Origin: Megalobrama amblycephala
Lineage: Eukaryota; Chordata; Actinopteri; Cypriniformes; Xenocyprididae
NCBI RefSeq assembly: GCF_018812025.1
Contig: NC_063063.1
Location: forward strand, 6,264,942 to 6,328,941
DNA: 64,000 bases
Direction: 5' to 3'
Part shown: positions 1 to 12,753 of the stretch, in pieces
Numbering within the stretch: the first letter of the stretch is position 1
Layout: each line of letters begins with the position of its first letter
Translations under genes and position numbers: made by a program
Notes under the pieces: model-generated
The model's database searches: none
What the model was told of the DNA's origin: nothing
What the model saw: only the letters and a program-made list of their open reading frames with translations

Positions 1-249
1 AAGAAAATTAGCTATTTCAACCTTAACCATTATTAACAGGTGTATAAAATTAGGCATTCAGCCATACAATCTCCTTAGACAAACAGACACAATTTGGGGA
101 AGGCCCTTTTCTATTCCAGCATCACAAAACCCCTGTACAAAAATGAGGCTTATACAGAAATAATTTAGTGAGTCTGGTGTGGAAGAACTTGACTAGCCTG
201 AAGTCCACACCTGAACCCCTATTGGGATGAATTGAAACATCAAGCCTAA

Positions 250-756
250 AGGCAGGAACACACCAAGCCAACGGTTGACCGTCGGGCAGTTTTTCTTTGT
301 CGGCTGACAAATTTTTCTCAGTGTGTTCTGCACTGTCAGTGGAAGTTGGTCCTCATCTGCTTTTTTCAGCTGATTTGACATGTTGAATCGGCGTCGGAGC
401 TTGTTGGTCCGTCGGGCCATCTGATCATTCTGGGGTGCGTTTCCCAAAGCGAACTATGGTCGCAAGTTCCGTCGTTACCAATAGAGTTCAATGGGACTAA
501 CGACCATGGTTCACTAACGATGCTTTCGGGAAACTCACCCCTGATTGGTTGTTCAGCTATTGCCACCTGCTGGTACGGAAAGGCATTTCTTTTTACGCAG
601 GCACAGAACGGACGTGCTATTTGGCCGTTGGCTGTCGAGTGTTGGTTTAGGTGTGTCAGGCCAACTTTGGACCCAGATGCTGCCAACGTGAGCCAACCCC
701 ACAGTCTGCTTTCGTCGTCACTAGTTCGTCGGCGTCGGCTTGGTGTGTTCCTGCCT
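250..756. mobile_element. Non-autonomous DNA transposon (MITE), PIF/Harbinger-like target site
   Basis: The ends form a terminal inverted repeat: AGGCAGGAACACACCAAGCC on the left and its near-perfect complement ending TGTTCCTGCCT on the right. The flanks carry a 3-bp duplication, TAA (247-249 and 757-759), which fits the TWA target of PIF/Harbinger elements. There is no open frame of transposase type. A second MITE sits inside at 433-540. The superfamily is inferred from target-site length only. Confidence 0.6.
433..540. mobile_element. 108-bp hairpin MITE nested in the 250-756 MITE
   Basis: The ends GGGTGCGTTTCCCAAAGC and GCTTTCGGGAAACTCACCC are inverted copies. An inner pair (ctatggtcg / cgaccatgg) lets most of the element fold. 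It is flanked by CTG on both sides (430-432, 541-543), a plausible 3-bp target duplication. It interrupts the older 250-756 element, so it is the younger insertion. Confidence 0.65.
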
Positions 757-798
757 TAACAAGAGCAAATCCCTGCATTCATGTTTCAGCATCCACTG

Positions 799-1229
799 CA
801 CTCTAAAAAATGCTGGAATGAAAATGGACAAACCCAGCTATTGGATTGGTTTAACCAAGAGGTTGGGTTAAATGTTTGCCCAACGTGCTGGGCAGTTTTA
901 CTTAACCCAACTATTGTTTAAAAATTACTATGTAGCTAGCTTAAAATTAACCCAAAATAGGTTGGAAATTAAAAATCAGACACATAATTACCAGATGCAA
1001 CAATAATAATGAAAAGGTGAACATTATTAATAAGCAATTTAATAAATGTTTATTGTTTAATTATTATTCATTAAACTTATTAATAAATGTTCATTTATTA
1101 AACATTAATAAATGTTTATTTTCCAACATTTTTTTTATTTCATTTTAAGCAAGCAATAACAACAACCGCTGGTTTTGTCCATTTTTTAACCCAACTTGGG
1201 TGATTTTAACCCAGCATTTCTTTAGAGTG
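799..1229. mobile_element. MITE with CACTCTAAA ends
   Basis: The terminal inverted repeats are CACTCTAAAAAATGCTGG on the left and a complement ending CAGCATTTCTTTAGAGTG on the right. Sub-terminal 'aacccaac' motifs occur in both arms, and the interior is AT-rich and non-coding. No convincing target duplication is visible beyond TG, so the superfamily is left open. Confidence 0.55.
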
Positions 1230-1280
1230 TGGAAAACGTTCCCAGAAGAGTGGAAGCATTTGGGAAGGACCAACACACAA

Positions 1281-1880
1281 TTAAAGGGTTAGTTCACCCA
1301 AAAATTAAAATCATTAATTACTCACCCTCATGTCGTTCCACACCCGTAAAACCTTTCTTCATTCTCGGAACACAAATTAAGATATTTTTGATAAAATCCG
1401 ATGGCTCTGTGAGGCCTCCATTTCCAGCAATAACACTCCCTTTATCAATGCCCAGAAAGCTACTAAAAACATATTTAAATCAGTTCATGTGACTACAGTG
1501 GTTCAACTTTAATATTATAAAGCGACAAGAATACTTTTTGTGCTCCAAAAATAACAAAATAGAGACTTTATTCAACAATATCTAGTGATGGGCACTTTCA
1601 AAACACAGCTTTGAAGCTTCATGAATCTTTTGTTTCGAATCAGTGGTTCAAAGCATGAATCAAGCTGCCAAAGTCACATGAACTATTTAAGTTTCAAAAC
1701 ACTTATGACATAACAAAGCCTCGTTTACTGAAATCATTTGATTTTGGCGCTCTGAACCAGTGATTCGAAACAAATGATTCTTAAAGCTTCGAAGCTTCAT
1801 GAAGCAGTGTTTTGAAATTGCCCATCACTAGATATTGTGGAATAAAGTCGCTATTTTGTTATTTTTGGCGCACAAAAAGT
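1281..1880. mobile_element. TTAA-flanked long-hairpin MITE, right end lost
   Basis: It begins TTAAAGGGTTAGTTCACCC, the terminus shared by at least eight other elements in the window (for example 40329, 51592 and 56739). The interior holds the characteristic palindrome around 1585-1835, where the left arm 'agtgatgggcactttcaaaac' is mirrored by a right arm ending 'gaaattgcccatcactag'. The right third and the second TTAA are missing, because homology stops near 1880. Related TTAA hairpins in cyprinids are known as Angel-type elements, and the TTAA target suggests a Kolobok/T2 or piggyBac helper. Both names are from memory. Confidence 0.65.
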
Positions 1881-2200
1881 AACTCACATGTGAAGTGGAA
1901 TCAAAGTAGCCTCCACATCTGTGTTCAGGCCTTCCTGCTTAGCTCTCTCCAGCGCTGGTAAGCTTTTCTAATATTAACGCGGGTCCTAAAGCACTTGCCC
2001 AGTCATAAACCTTCATTCCAGTCATATTCTTTTGAGCTCGTTTGTATTGTGTCTCATCTCTCTTTCTGCAGTCTTTCTTCAAATCTCCTTCTTACTCGTT
2101 CTCTCTCTTCAACTGTCATACGTCCCCTAATGCAGATTGGTTACACATTTGTTACCCTTAATGCCCATGGTTTCGAAATTAAATGTTTAACAAGCACATA

Positions 2201-3813
2201 CAGTGGTGATCAGAATTATTGGCACCCTTGGTAAATATGATCAAAGATGACTTTAAAAATAAATCTGCATTGTTTATCCTTTTGATCTTTAATTAATAAA
2301 ATTAGCAAAAATCTAACCTTTCATTGAAGGAAAAGAATTGAAAGTGGGGGGGGAAATCACATTATGAAATAAATGTTTTTCTTCAAAACACGTTGGCCAC
2401 AATAATTGGCACCCCTAGAATATTTATGAGTAAAATATCTCTGAAGTATATTTCCATTCATATTTACATTTTTTTTTAGCACACCAGGGTGATCATGAAC
2501 ATGAAATTGTCCAGCCATGACTTCCTGTTCCACAGGAGTATAAACATGAGGAAACACAAAGGCCAAATACCCTTAATCATTCATCACAATAAAGAGTAAA
2601 ACCAAAGAATATAGTTCTGATGTGCAGCAAATGATTGTCAAGCTTCACAAAATAGAAAGTAGCTGTAAGAAAATAGCTAAAGCATTGAAAATCCCCATTT
2701 CCACTATCAGGGCAATGATTAAGAAGTTCCAATCAACTAAAGATGTTACAAATCTGCCTGGAAGAGGACATGTGTCTAAATCATCCTAATGCGCAGTGAG
2801 AAGGAAAGTTTGAGTGGCCAAAGACTCTCCAAGGATCACAGCTGAAGAATTGCAGAGATTAGTTGAGTCTTGAGTCTCAGAAAGCCTAAAAATATGATCA
2901 AAAAGCACCTACATCCCCACAAGTTGCTCGGGAGGGTTTCAAGAAAAATCCTCTGCTCTCATCCAGAAACAATCTCCAGCATATTCAGTTGTTAGGCAAG
3001 ACTGGAACTTCAAATGGGACCGACTTCTATGGTCAGATGAAACTAAAACAAGAGCTTTTTGGCAGCAAACCCACCAGATGGGTTTGGTGCACACATGGAT
3101 AAAAAGTACCTCATGTCCACGGTTAAATATACTGCTGGATCTTTAATGTTGTGGGACTATTTTTCTGCTGGAGGTCCTGGACATCTTGTTCAGATACATG
3201 GCTTCATGGATTCTATGAAATACCAACAGATAAAAAAAAAATCAAAAACCTGACCGCTTCTGCTAGAAATCCTATAATGAGCCATGGTTGGAGTTTCCAT
3301 CAGGACAATGATCCAAAACAAACATCAAAACCAACACAAAAATGTGTCACTGAGCACAAAATGAAGCTTCTGCTATGGCTATCCCAGTTTCCTGACCTGA
3401 ACCCTAAAGAAAATGAGTGAAGTGAACTGAAAAGAAGAAGCACCAACATGGAGCTGGAATCTGAAGGATCTGTAGAGATTCTGTATGAAGGAATGTTTCT
3501 GATCTATTGTCAGGTGTTCTCCAAACTCATCAGGCATTATAGGTGAAGACTCAGAGCTGTTATCTTGGCAAAAGGAGGCTGCAAAAAGTACTGAATAAAA
3601 GGGTGCCAATAATTGTGGCCAATGTGTTTTGGAGAAAAACATTTATTTCATAACGTGATTTTCCCCCCACTTTCAATTCTTTTCCTTCAATGAAAGATTC
3701 GATTTTTGCTAATTTTATGAATTAAAGATCAAAAGGATAAACAATGCAGATTTATTTTTATAGCTATCTTTGATCATATTTACCAAGGGTGCCAATAATT
3801 CTGATCACCACTG
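2201..3813 (+). mobile_element. Tc1/mariner element with about 200-bp inverted repeats
   Basis: It is bounded by TA dinucleotides (2199-2200 and 3814-3815). The ends are CAGTGGTGATCAGAATTATT and its complement, and the inverted repeats run about 200 bp on each side (roughly 2201-2415 and 3600-3813). A second 'attggcaccc' motif inside each repeat gives an IR/DR-like layout. At 1.6 kb it has the normal size for a Tc1-like element. The transposase inside is broken, so the copy is not autonomous. Confidence 0.92.
2620..3590 (+). pseudogene. Decayed Tc1-like transposase
   Basis: Once a cut-and-paste DD34E transposase acting on the flanking inverted repeats. The N-terminal paired-like helix-turn-helix can be read around 2640-2780 (KIAKALKIPISTIRAMIKKF). 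The catalytic core survives in pieces: WSDETKT near 3030 (first Asp), HQDNDPK near 3300 (second Asp) and DLNPKENE near 3400 (Glu). An in-frame stop follows the linker (taa near 2788), a second stop comes right after the third catalytic motif (3418-3420), and the pieces lie in more than one frame. The longest surviving frames are 64 and 89 residues, so this copy is older than the 7.2-8.8 kb one. The family assignment is secure; its lineage name is not. Confidence 0.88.
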
Positions 3814-4395
3814 TATGTGCCATACGTATACCACATATATTTGTAAGTGTGATGCTTTCTCATAATAGTGCACTGATAATAAAATAACGTGCTGGTTTAG
3901 GTGTTTTGTTCATATTCCATTAAATATGGAGCTGTTTTACTCAAGATGCCTTCAAAGGAGCAACCAAAGATGAACAAGTTGTTGTTTTTTTGTTTTGTTT
4001 TTTCTTTCCTTAATAACATTTGGATATTAAAATAAAATGGCAAAAATGAAAAGAGCTACTTAGGTTAAATAATAACCTCCATAGCCATCAGTTCATACTG
4101 CTGTTGAGACTTTCTCCAACAAGCCGATGGAATGAAACAAGTTTTCCTGTCTGTTCATGTGACGTTCAGCATAAAGCCTATTCTGGCCAATAGAGTTAAG
4201 CAGATCATTTTCATGTTAGTGCCGATATCACCATTTTGTCTAAATAAATTAAATATTAAACACGAAAAACCAAAATCAATCATTTATATTTTACAAGTGA
4301 ATTCAGGCATCACAACATCATAATATACAGTATGAAAATTAAATTAATTTTGAGATTTGCTAAAAATGACATTTAACAGTGTTTTTAAAAGTGTT

Positions 4396-4672
4396 GGTAA
4401 CACTTTACAATAAGGTTCATTAGTTAAAATGTAGTTCATGTATTAACTAACATGAACTAACTATGAGCAATACATTAGTTACTGTATTCACTAATCTTCG
4501 TTAACTTTATTTAATGAAAATACAGTTGTTCACAGTGCATTAACTAATGTTAACAAGATTTTAATGAAGTATTAGTAAATGTTGAAATTAACATTAACAA
4601 AGATTAATAAATGCTGTATAACTAATGTAGTTAACTAAGGTTAACTAATGAACTTTATCGTAAAGTGTTACC
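4396..4672. mobile_element. hAT-like MITE with GGTAACACTTTACAATAAGG ends
   Basis: The terminal inverted repeat is GGTAACACTTTACAATAAGG on the left, with a complement ending GTAAAGTGTTACC on the right. The flanking octamers aaagtgtt and aaagtgtg differ at one base, which fits an 8-bp hAT target duplication. The interior is a series of 'gttaacta' motifs without coding potential. Partial relatives lie at 22204 and 22434. Confidence 0.7.
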
Positions 4673-6384
4673 AAAGTGTGTTTAAAGATTAAGTAAGCAT
4701 TAATAAAGGCTAAAGTAATCAATTTAAATAAAAAAGTAAATTAATTTGCACAAATAAATAACCATTATTGGTCAATATATATCCAAAATTGACAGATACA
4801 GATAAATAATAATAATTTGAAAAAAACTAGTATTGACCGATAATCAATATGATACCGATATATTGAGCATCCATAATACAGAACAAAATAAATGTATGAA
4901 TTGTGAATTATTAAATATTTTGAAGTTATAAGAAACATCACTTTTTCATTATTATTTCATCTGTTGTGATTTAGTAATGCAGGCATAAATCTGACAAGTC
5001 AAAAAAGACAGTCTTTTTCTTAATGCTGAATCAAAACCCTAAACACCAAAATATATTAACACTGTTTTACTGATAAAAGTGGACTGGTGCTTTAAAATAA
5101 AGGGCTGATCAATGGCACACAGAGAGACCAACAGTTGTATTCGGAAAGGCTGCCGTATCTCCCGGGTCAGCAACAAGTATGAGAAACAAACAACAAAGCA
5201 GCGGAATAAAATGGTTCTCAGGCTATTGATGAAATGATTTGGCTCTGTTCACATATCAAGCATTTTAATTAAATGCTTAGGTGAATTGAGGCTAGTAGAG
5301 ATGCGCTAGTGCACGACAACATTAACTGACTTGACGACAGCCACAGATAATTACTTTGGTTCAGCCATGTTCATCAAGGCAATCATTGGAAACATCCTCA
5401 TAAATATTTGAAGTATGTTCCTCTGTTCTGTTGTAATTAAGATGAGTGCTCCATCTCTTCAATTAAGGAAAGTTTTCTGGTTATTACATTGTTATCTTCA
5501 ATCACACAAGTTTTGACTGTATGTTATTGATTAGTTGCTGAATACAGGTGGCCCGTACACCGATAACCATAAAATACCACTATATAACATAACTATGTAC
5601 ACACACACAAAAGAGATCTTGTTAAATTCTATAATTAAAATCAGTGACACTGACACTTACTGCTGACTTAGACGGAAAAAAAAAAATCTGTAAATTATAA
5701 TATGGTTATTGGGAGCAGGCAATTATTACACATTTGATCATCATGAAACCTAATTGGCATAGGGGGAGGGGGTATTTACACCCACATGGTAATTAAACTA
5801 CTGTAGACTGAGTAAACTGGAGAGTATGTGTGCCACTTGCATCAAGCCCAACAGATGTATTTCTTCACAATATATGATTATTAATTCTCTATTATTTTAT
5901 GTTCCTTCATAAAAGCCCATATTACAAAAGATTGTGTTGGTAGGTGATGATTTTATAAGATATTAAGTGTCTAATTTTATTCATCTTACTGCTCTGGTGT
6001 TTGGTTGGTATTCTTTCTCTGTGCTTTATAATTGTCAACATGTGTATGTCACTTTAATATATAAAAGCTCCCAGTTTTAAAGGAAAGGTCAAACTGATCG
6101 AAACTGGAAGCTGTCGCCATGGTTCCTCAGTTTTTGAGCTAATTTAAATTCACCATGTGCAACTGAAGACATTTTTTTTTTTTGTTTCCCTTTCTGCAAA
6201 GAATCAAATCACTTGGTAGGACTTTCTGTTCTAATGCTAAATACATGTCTTCACTGTTTAATACGTCCACGTCATGGTACACTGAAAAAGGGTGTAGGAT
6301 TTACTTTGTAATTATTTATGAAATTCGCTAGCAATTTCTGATTGAAAATTGTTTCAAAATACTAATGCAACTCAACCAGGCTAC
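4673..6384. other. Repeat-poor stretch without recognised genes
   Basis: AT-rich single-copy-looking DNA. I see no paired inverted repeats, no convincing long open frame and no splice-flanked exon with recognisable protein. It includes short homopolymers (5673-5685 and 6173-6184). A conserved regulatory element is possible but cannot be judged from this sequence alone. Confidence 0.5.
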
Positions 6385-7151
6385 TGGGGCCTTTAAACGT
6401 TGTTCAGTTGTTACTTAGAAAATATCCCCCACATCATTACACCACCAGCAGCCTTAACCATTGATTCAAGGCAGGATGGATCCATGCTTTCATGTTGTTT
6501 ACGCCAAATTCTGACCATCTGAATGTCGCAACAAAAATTGAGACTCATCAGACCAGGCAACACTTTTCCAATCTTCTATTGTCCAATTTTGTAGCCTCAG
6601 TTTCCTGTTTTTCGCTGGCAGGAGTGGCACCGGTGCTTTTCTGAATAGCTTAGTTGTAACAAGTGGTTATTTGAGTTTCTGTTGCCTTTCTATCAGCTCG
6701 AACCAGTCTGGCCATTCTCCTCTGATCTCTGGCATCAACAAGGCAACATGTTGTCAACTTTGTGACGTTATTGTGACATTATTCAACTTCGTGACGTTAT
6801 TTATTGTGCATTGGTCGCTACTTTATTTATTGTGACATTATTCAACTTCGTGACGTTATTTATTGTGCATTGGTCGCTACGGTCAAATGAGCAACAAGAT
6901 CGCAGCAAAGGATGCATTCTGTGTTCTTCCATCCTTTTGAATTCGTTCTTTCAATGTAGCCTAGCAAGACCGGTCTCCACGTAGACGCAAGTCTGTTCTT
7001 TGCATTCTTGGAATTGAAAAACAGCCCATGTCTACATTCCTAAATGCACTGAGTTGCTGACATGTGATTGGCTGGTTAGACATATGATATAACGAGGAGT
7101 TGATGTAATGAGCAGTTGAACAGGTGTACCTAATAAAGTGTCCGGTGAGTG
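6385..7151 (-). mobile_element. Minus-strand Tc1-like remnant, 3' end missing
   Basis: The right edge ends CCGGTGAGTG followed by TA (7152-7153), which read on the minus strand is the CACTCACCGG terminus of a Tc1-like family. At about 6420-6600 the minus strand reads a transposase piece with the WSDES motif (complement of 6545-6560, 'actcatcagacca'). The opposite terminus is absent and the middle is disrupted by deletions and a local tandem duplication (6774-6879), so only fragments of the transposase remain. It ends 33 bp before the next Tc1 element. Confidence 0.75.
6774..6879. repeat. Tandem duplication, two copies, period about 57 bp
   Basis: A 49-bp block beginning GTGACATTATTCAACTTCG (6774-6822) is repeated without change at 6831-6879, separated by an 8-bp T/A spacer. 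It lies inside the minus-strand Tc1-like remnant. The identity of the copies suggests a recent event. Confidence 0.9.
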
Positions 7152-7184
7152 TACATCCAAGTGAATGTATGCAAAAGATATATA

Positions 7185-8785
<1,601 letters not shown>

Positions 8786-8830
<45 letters not shown>
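8786..8830. repeat. (TA)n microsatellite grading into (CA)n
   Basis: About 18 TA units begin exactly at the TA target duplication of the Tc1-like element, then about four CA units follow. The Tc1 element probably landed in, or seeded, this TA tract. Confidence 0.95.
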
Positions 8831-8831
<1 letters not shown>

Positions 8832-9001
8832 TCTGGGAATTCTATCTGTCAGTTGTTGTTTGGATGGAGGTGAATCTGAATGCGAGTTTGCAGTCGATTG
8901 TAAGATAGTGATTGGAGAAGTCTAAGGTAAGTCACTATAGAGACTGTTGTTGTACCGAAAATCAAGTTATGATATTAAAAGTTACTAGGTCAAAAACAAA
9001 T

Positions 9002-9959
9002 TTAAAGGTGCCATCGAATGTTTTTTTTACAAGATGTAATATAAGTCTAAGATGTCCCCTGAATGTGTCTGTGAAGTTTCAGCTCAAAATACCCCATAGA
9101 TTTTTTATTTATTTAACTGCCTATTTTGGGGCATCATTAACTATGCAGCGATTCATGCTGCAGCCCCTTTAATTCCTCACGCTCCCCTTCCCCGGAGCTC
9201 GCGCTTGCCTTAAACAGAATAAACAGCATAAAGTTCACACAGCTAATATAACCCTCAAAATGGATCTTTACGAAGTGTTCGTCATGCAGCATGTCTAATC
9301 GCGTAAGTATGGTATTTATTTGGATGTTTACATTTGATTCTGAACGAGTTTGATAGTGCTCTGTGGCTAAAGCTAACATTACACACTGTTGGAGAGATTT
9401 ATAAAGAATAAAGTTGTGTTCATGCATTATACAGACTGCAAATGTTTAAAAATGAAAATAGTGACGGCTCTTGTCTCTGTGAATATGGTAATAAACAATG
9501 GTAACTTTAACCACATTTAACAGTACATTAGCAACATGCGAACGAAACATTTAGAAAGACAATTTACAAATATCACTAAAAATATCATGATATCATGGAT
9601 CATGTCAGTTATTATTGCTCCATCTGCCATTTTTCGCTGTTGTTCTTGCTTGCTTACCTAGTCTGATGATTCAGCTGTGCACAGATCCAGACGTTAATAC
9701 TGGCTTGTGTAATGTCTTGAATGGCTGGCATATGCAAATATTGGGGGCGTACATATTAATGATCCTGACTGTTACGTAACAGTCGGTGTTATGTTGAGAT
9801 TTCGCCTGTTCTTCGAAGGTCTTTTAAACAAATGAGATTTACATAAGAAGGAGGAAACAATGGAGTTTGAGACTCACTGTATGTCATTTCCATGTACTGA
9901 ACTCTTGTTATTCAACTATGCCAAGGTAAATTCAATTTTCCATTCGATGGCACCTTTAA
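9002..9959. mobile_element. TTAA-flanked non-autonomous element, copy A
   Basis: It starts TTAAAGGTGCCATCGAATG and ends CATTCGATGGCACCTTTAA, a 19-bp perfect inverted repeat including the TTAA target. The interior is non-coding. It aligns over almost its whole length with the element at 24241-25078, apart from a block of about 115 bp (roughly 9309-9425) present only here. The TTAA target points to a Kolobok/T2 or piggyBac helper. Confidence 0.82.
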
Positions 9960-11178
9960 AAAATGAAACGTATACATAACCATATAGTTCACAATAAGAT
10001 CTATAACATGCATTTAGAAAACAGATAGGGTGAAGTTTAATTTCATGCCGACTTTAACAAGAAATTTTTCATTTGATTATCAAAATCAGCAAGTTACAGT
10101 AAACATGTCAAAACAACAGTAACAAATCGCCAAGATGAAATACAGATTCGGGCGAGTGATTCTAAATAAAACCTATGGTTCCAGATGCAATATTTACCAA
10201 TTAATCCATTTAATTCATAAATATTGCAAGGATGCCAACACCACGCTGATAGCTTTGATTTATTTCCAAATTCCAAAAGGCCTCTCACATGTTGCCTGAC
10301 ACAATTTTTCATGCCAGCTTTGTGCTGGATCAAACCTCAACAGGACCATCAAATATTTAGGGTGAAAATCCCTCTTACTCAAGTTGCAAATCCTCAGCAG
10401 AAGCGACCTGGAAGAATGGAGATTGGAGGAAAGTTATACTGATGGGAGCAGACTATTCTAAGATTTTTTTTGCTGTCAATTTTAGGATGATGCGAAGGTT
10501 TTGTGCACGTAAACAATTCCAAAAGCATGAATAGGGACTTAAAGATTTTTAAAGAGAAAGTCTTTAAATCAGTAAATGAATGTGAAACACAGTTCGATGC
10601 TGCTGTGTTTAACACACACATCTATCTGCTAATGTATGTGAAGAAATGAACGAGGGATCGGGGGAATTCACTATGAATGAATTGAGGCTGCTGATAATTC
10701 TATTTATTTTCATGTGCTGTCTGTGCTGTTTTAGTGCCCCATTTACTAAAGGAATTATGCAAATCAGACAAAGCGAGAATGCACCCACAAAATGAATGCT
10801 AAATGCATGTTGGAATTCCCCATATGAGGGTTGGTTCTGGTTGTAGACGATGTAACAGACTACCACAACCTAGCATGCTATGCTAGGACCATGCTACTTT
10901 TGCTCCACTATGGCAACTGAATCAGCAATTTAAAATGCCAAAAGTGCTCAGCTGTGTTATACTAAATGTATATCACGCATCTGGATATGCAACACTCTTC
11001 TCCATCATTTGATGAATTACTTCTGTCATAATCAATAGAAAATGTACTAAAATATCTCTTTTAAATGAAATTTCATTTACCACAGTTTTATGAATTTATG
11101 CCGCAACATATAATGAACCTCATTTGCATGGAAAGAGACGTTTGACATGAATGACAAATGACTTATGGAATAATAAAT
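9960..11178. other. No recognised gene or mobile element
   Basis: AT-rich sequence with only short chance frames. No inverted-repeat pair or target duplication was found. Confidence 0.4.
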
Positions 11179-12219
11179 GAAAGGAATAGTTAAAAAAAAA
11201 AAAAAAAAAACTTCTGTCAACAGTTACTCACCTTCATGTCATTACAAACCTGAATATGGTTTTCTTTCTACTTCCTTTCTACCTTAACTCAATCTGCTTG
11301 CAGTCACATAATTCTCTATAGGGCCAGTAGCCAATGAGCCTGCTACTCAACTTTCAAATACTTGGTCAGCATCTAATGTAACAGTTTGCAGCACACTTTC
11401 AGAAACCCTCCACCTTCCCCAGCTCCACCTGTATAGATCTGCTATGGGTAATTCATGTATTGTACAGTCCCGTACTTGCTCTGAAGCAGCAGCAGCGTAG
11501 CAGATCTATTCCAAAACAATCTACTTTGTCATATCCATTCCCATGCCAAACATTCTGAGAATTTTCATGACAGAAATGTTTAGTGAATTTGCACCACAGT
11601 GCTTAATAACTACCTAATAGTCAAGATACTTATGCTACACCACTTCCCTATAAGCATGGTGCAGTTATTTAACAGGTGATATTTAAAGCTCTTCGGACTT
11701 CTCTGAATTAACCCATGTCGTCATTGTTTGGTATTAGTTACTGCCCTCAGGCACATTTCTTAGTGAAGGTCATTGTATCCCGTATTTAAGGATAAACAAC
11801 CAACAATGGTGCCCTCTTCCTGTGAATCAATGTAGAGTGTTAAACAATGACCTCAAGTTAATTGAGACATCCTCTCAGACATATTAGAATAGATTTTTCT
11901 AGTGCCTTGAGTTGGCCCCGCACACAAATTTTGGTGTTCAAGTTGAAATTAAGTTAAATACTTGCATTGCATCAAGCAGGCATACATACAAGATAGACTA
12001 ATGCATAGAGTGTTTCAGTACAAAGACATGTCTTGTACACTAACCACATACAATCCATTTTAACATTTTAGCATATAACCTATTGAATTTATATATAATT
12101 ATCATACCATACACAGTATGGAGCTTTGTGAAATTTTGCATTCACTAAAAAATGAAGAAGAAAAAAAAAAATAGAATTTTTTTACAGAATTTCCATTTTT
12201 GGGTGAACTATCCCTTTAA
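11179..12219. mobile_element. Possible split Angel-like TTAA hairpin element
   Basis: The left piece (about 11179-11275) has the degenerate start 'aaaggaatagtta' and the internal motif 'actcaccttcatgtcatt' typical of these elements. A matching right terminus, ending GTGAACTATCCCTTTAA, lies at 12198-12219. The 0.9 kb between is unlike such elements, so either an insertion separates two halves of one copy or these are two unrelated fragments. Confidence 0.35.
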
Positions 12220-12273
12220 GTTTATTAGTTTATTTATAAACTCTAATATATATATACGCATCTTACATTTAGG

Positions 12274-12315
<42 letters not shown>

Positions 12316-12433
12316 CCTAAATTTAAGATTTATGTATTTGAATTCCATTTAACATTTCCATCCATTTGGATTAGAGTTTATAAATAAACTAATAAACTTA
12401 AAGGGATAGTTTACCCAAAAATGGAAATTCTGT
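12184..12433. repeat. Large AT-centred palindrome with 63-bp arms
   Basis: The left arm 12184-12246 and right arm 12370-12433 are inverted copies with one visible mismatch. Each arm contains a TTAA-element terminus plus about 27 bp of the same neighbouring DNA ('gtttattagtttatttataa' region). Inside, a second imperfect palindrome (cttacatttaggcctat / ataggcctaaatttaag) surrounds a tract of about 18 AT units. About 34 bp on the right side of the loop has no left partner. Confidence 0.92.
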
Positions 12434-12753
12434 CATTATTTACACCCCTTCAGGTTGTTCCAAACCTGTTTACATTTCTTTCCTCTGATGAACATAAAGG
12501 AAGATATTTTGAAGATTAAGGGAAACTGAACAGTTCTGGGGCACCATTGACTTCCATAGTATGTGTTTTTTTGTTGTTGTTTTTTTTTTTTACTATGGAA
12601 GTCAGTGGAGCCCCAAACAGCCTGGTTACAAACTTTCTTCCAAATATCTTCCTTTGTGTTCAGCAGAAGAAAGAAACTCATACAGGGTTGGAATAACTTG
12701 AGGGTGAGTAAGTGATGACAGAATTTTAATTTTTGGGTGAACTATCCCTTTAA
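12398..12753. mobile_element. Angel-like TTAA hairpin element
   Basis: TTAA at 12398-12401 and 12750-12753 bound a full hairpin. The left arm runs from AAGGGATAGTTTACCCAAAA through the 'ttgacttccatagta' block near 12549, and the right arm mirrors it from 'tactatggaagtcagtgg' near 12591 to the terminus. The loop is a T-rich tract near 12567-12590. It has no coding capacity. Confidence 0.85.

Noticed and set aside
2616..3600. A functional Tc1 transposase made by reading through stops
   Set aside because: At least two in-frame stops and several frame changes are visible; the longest piece is under 90 codons.
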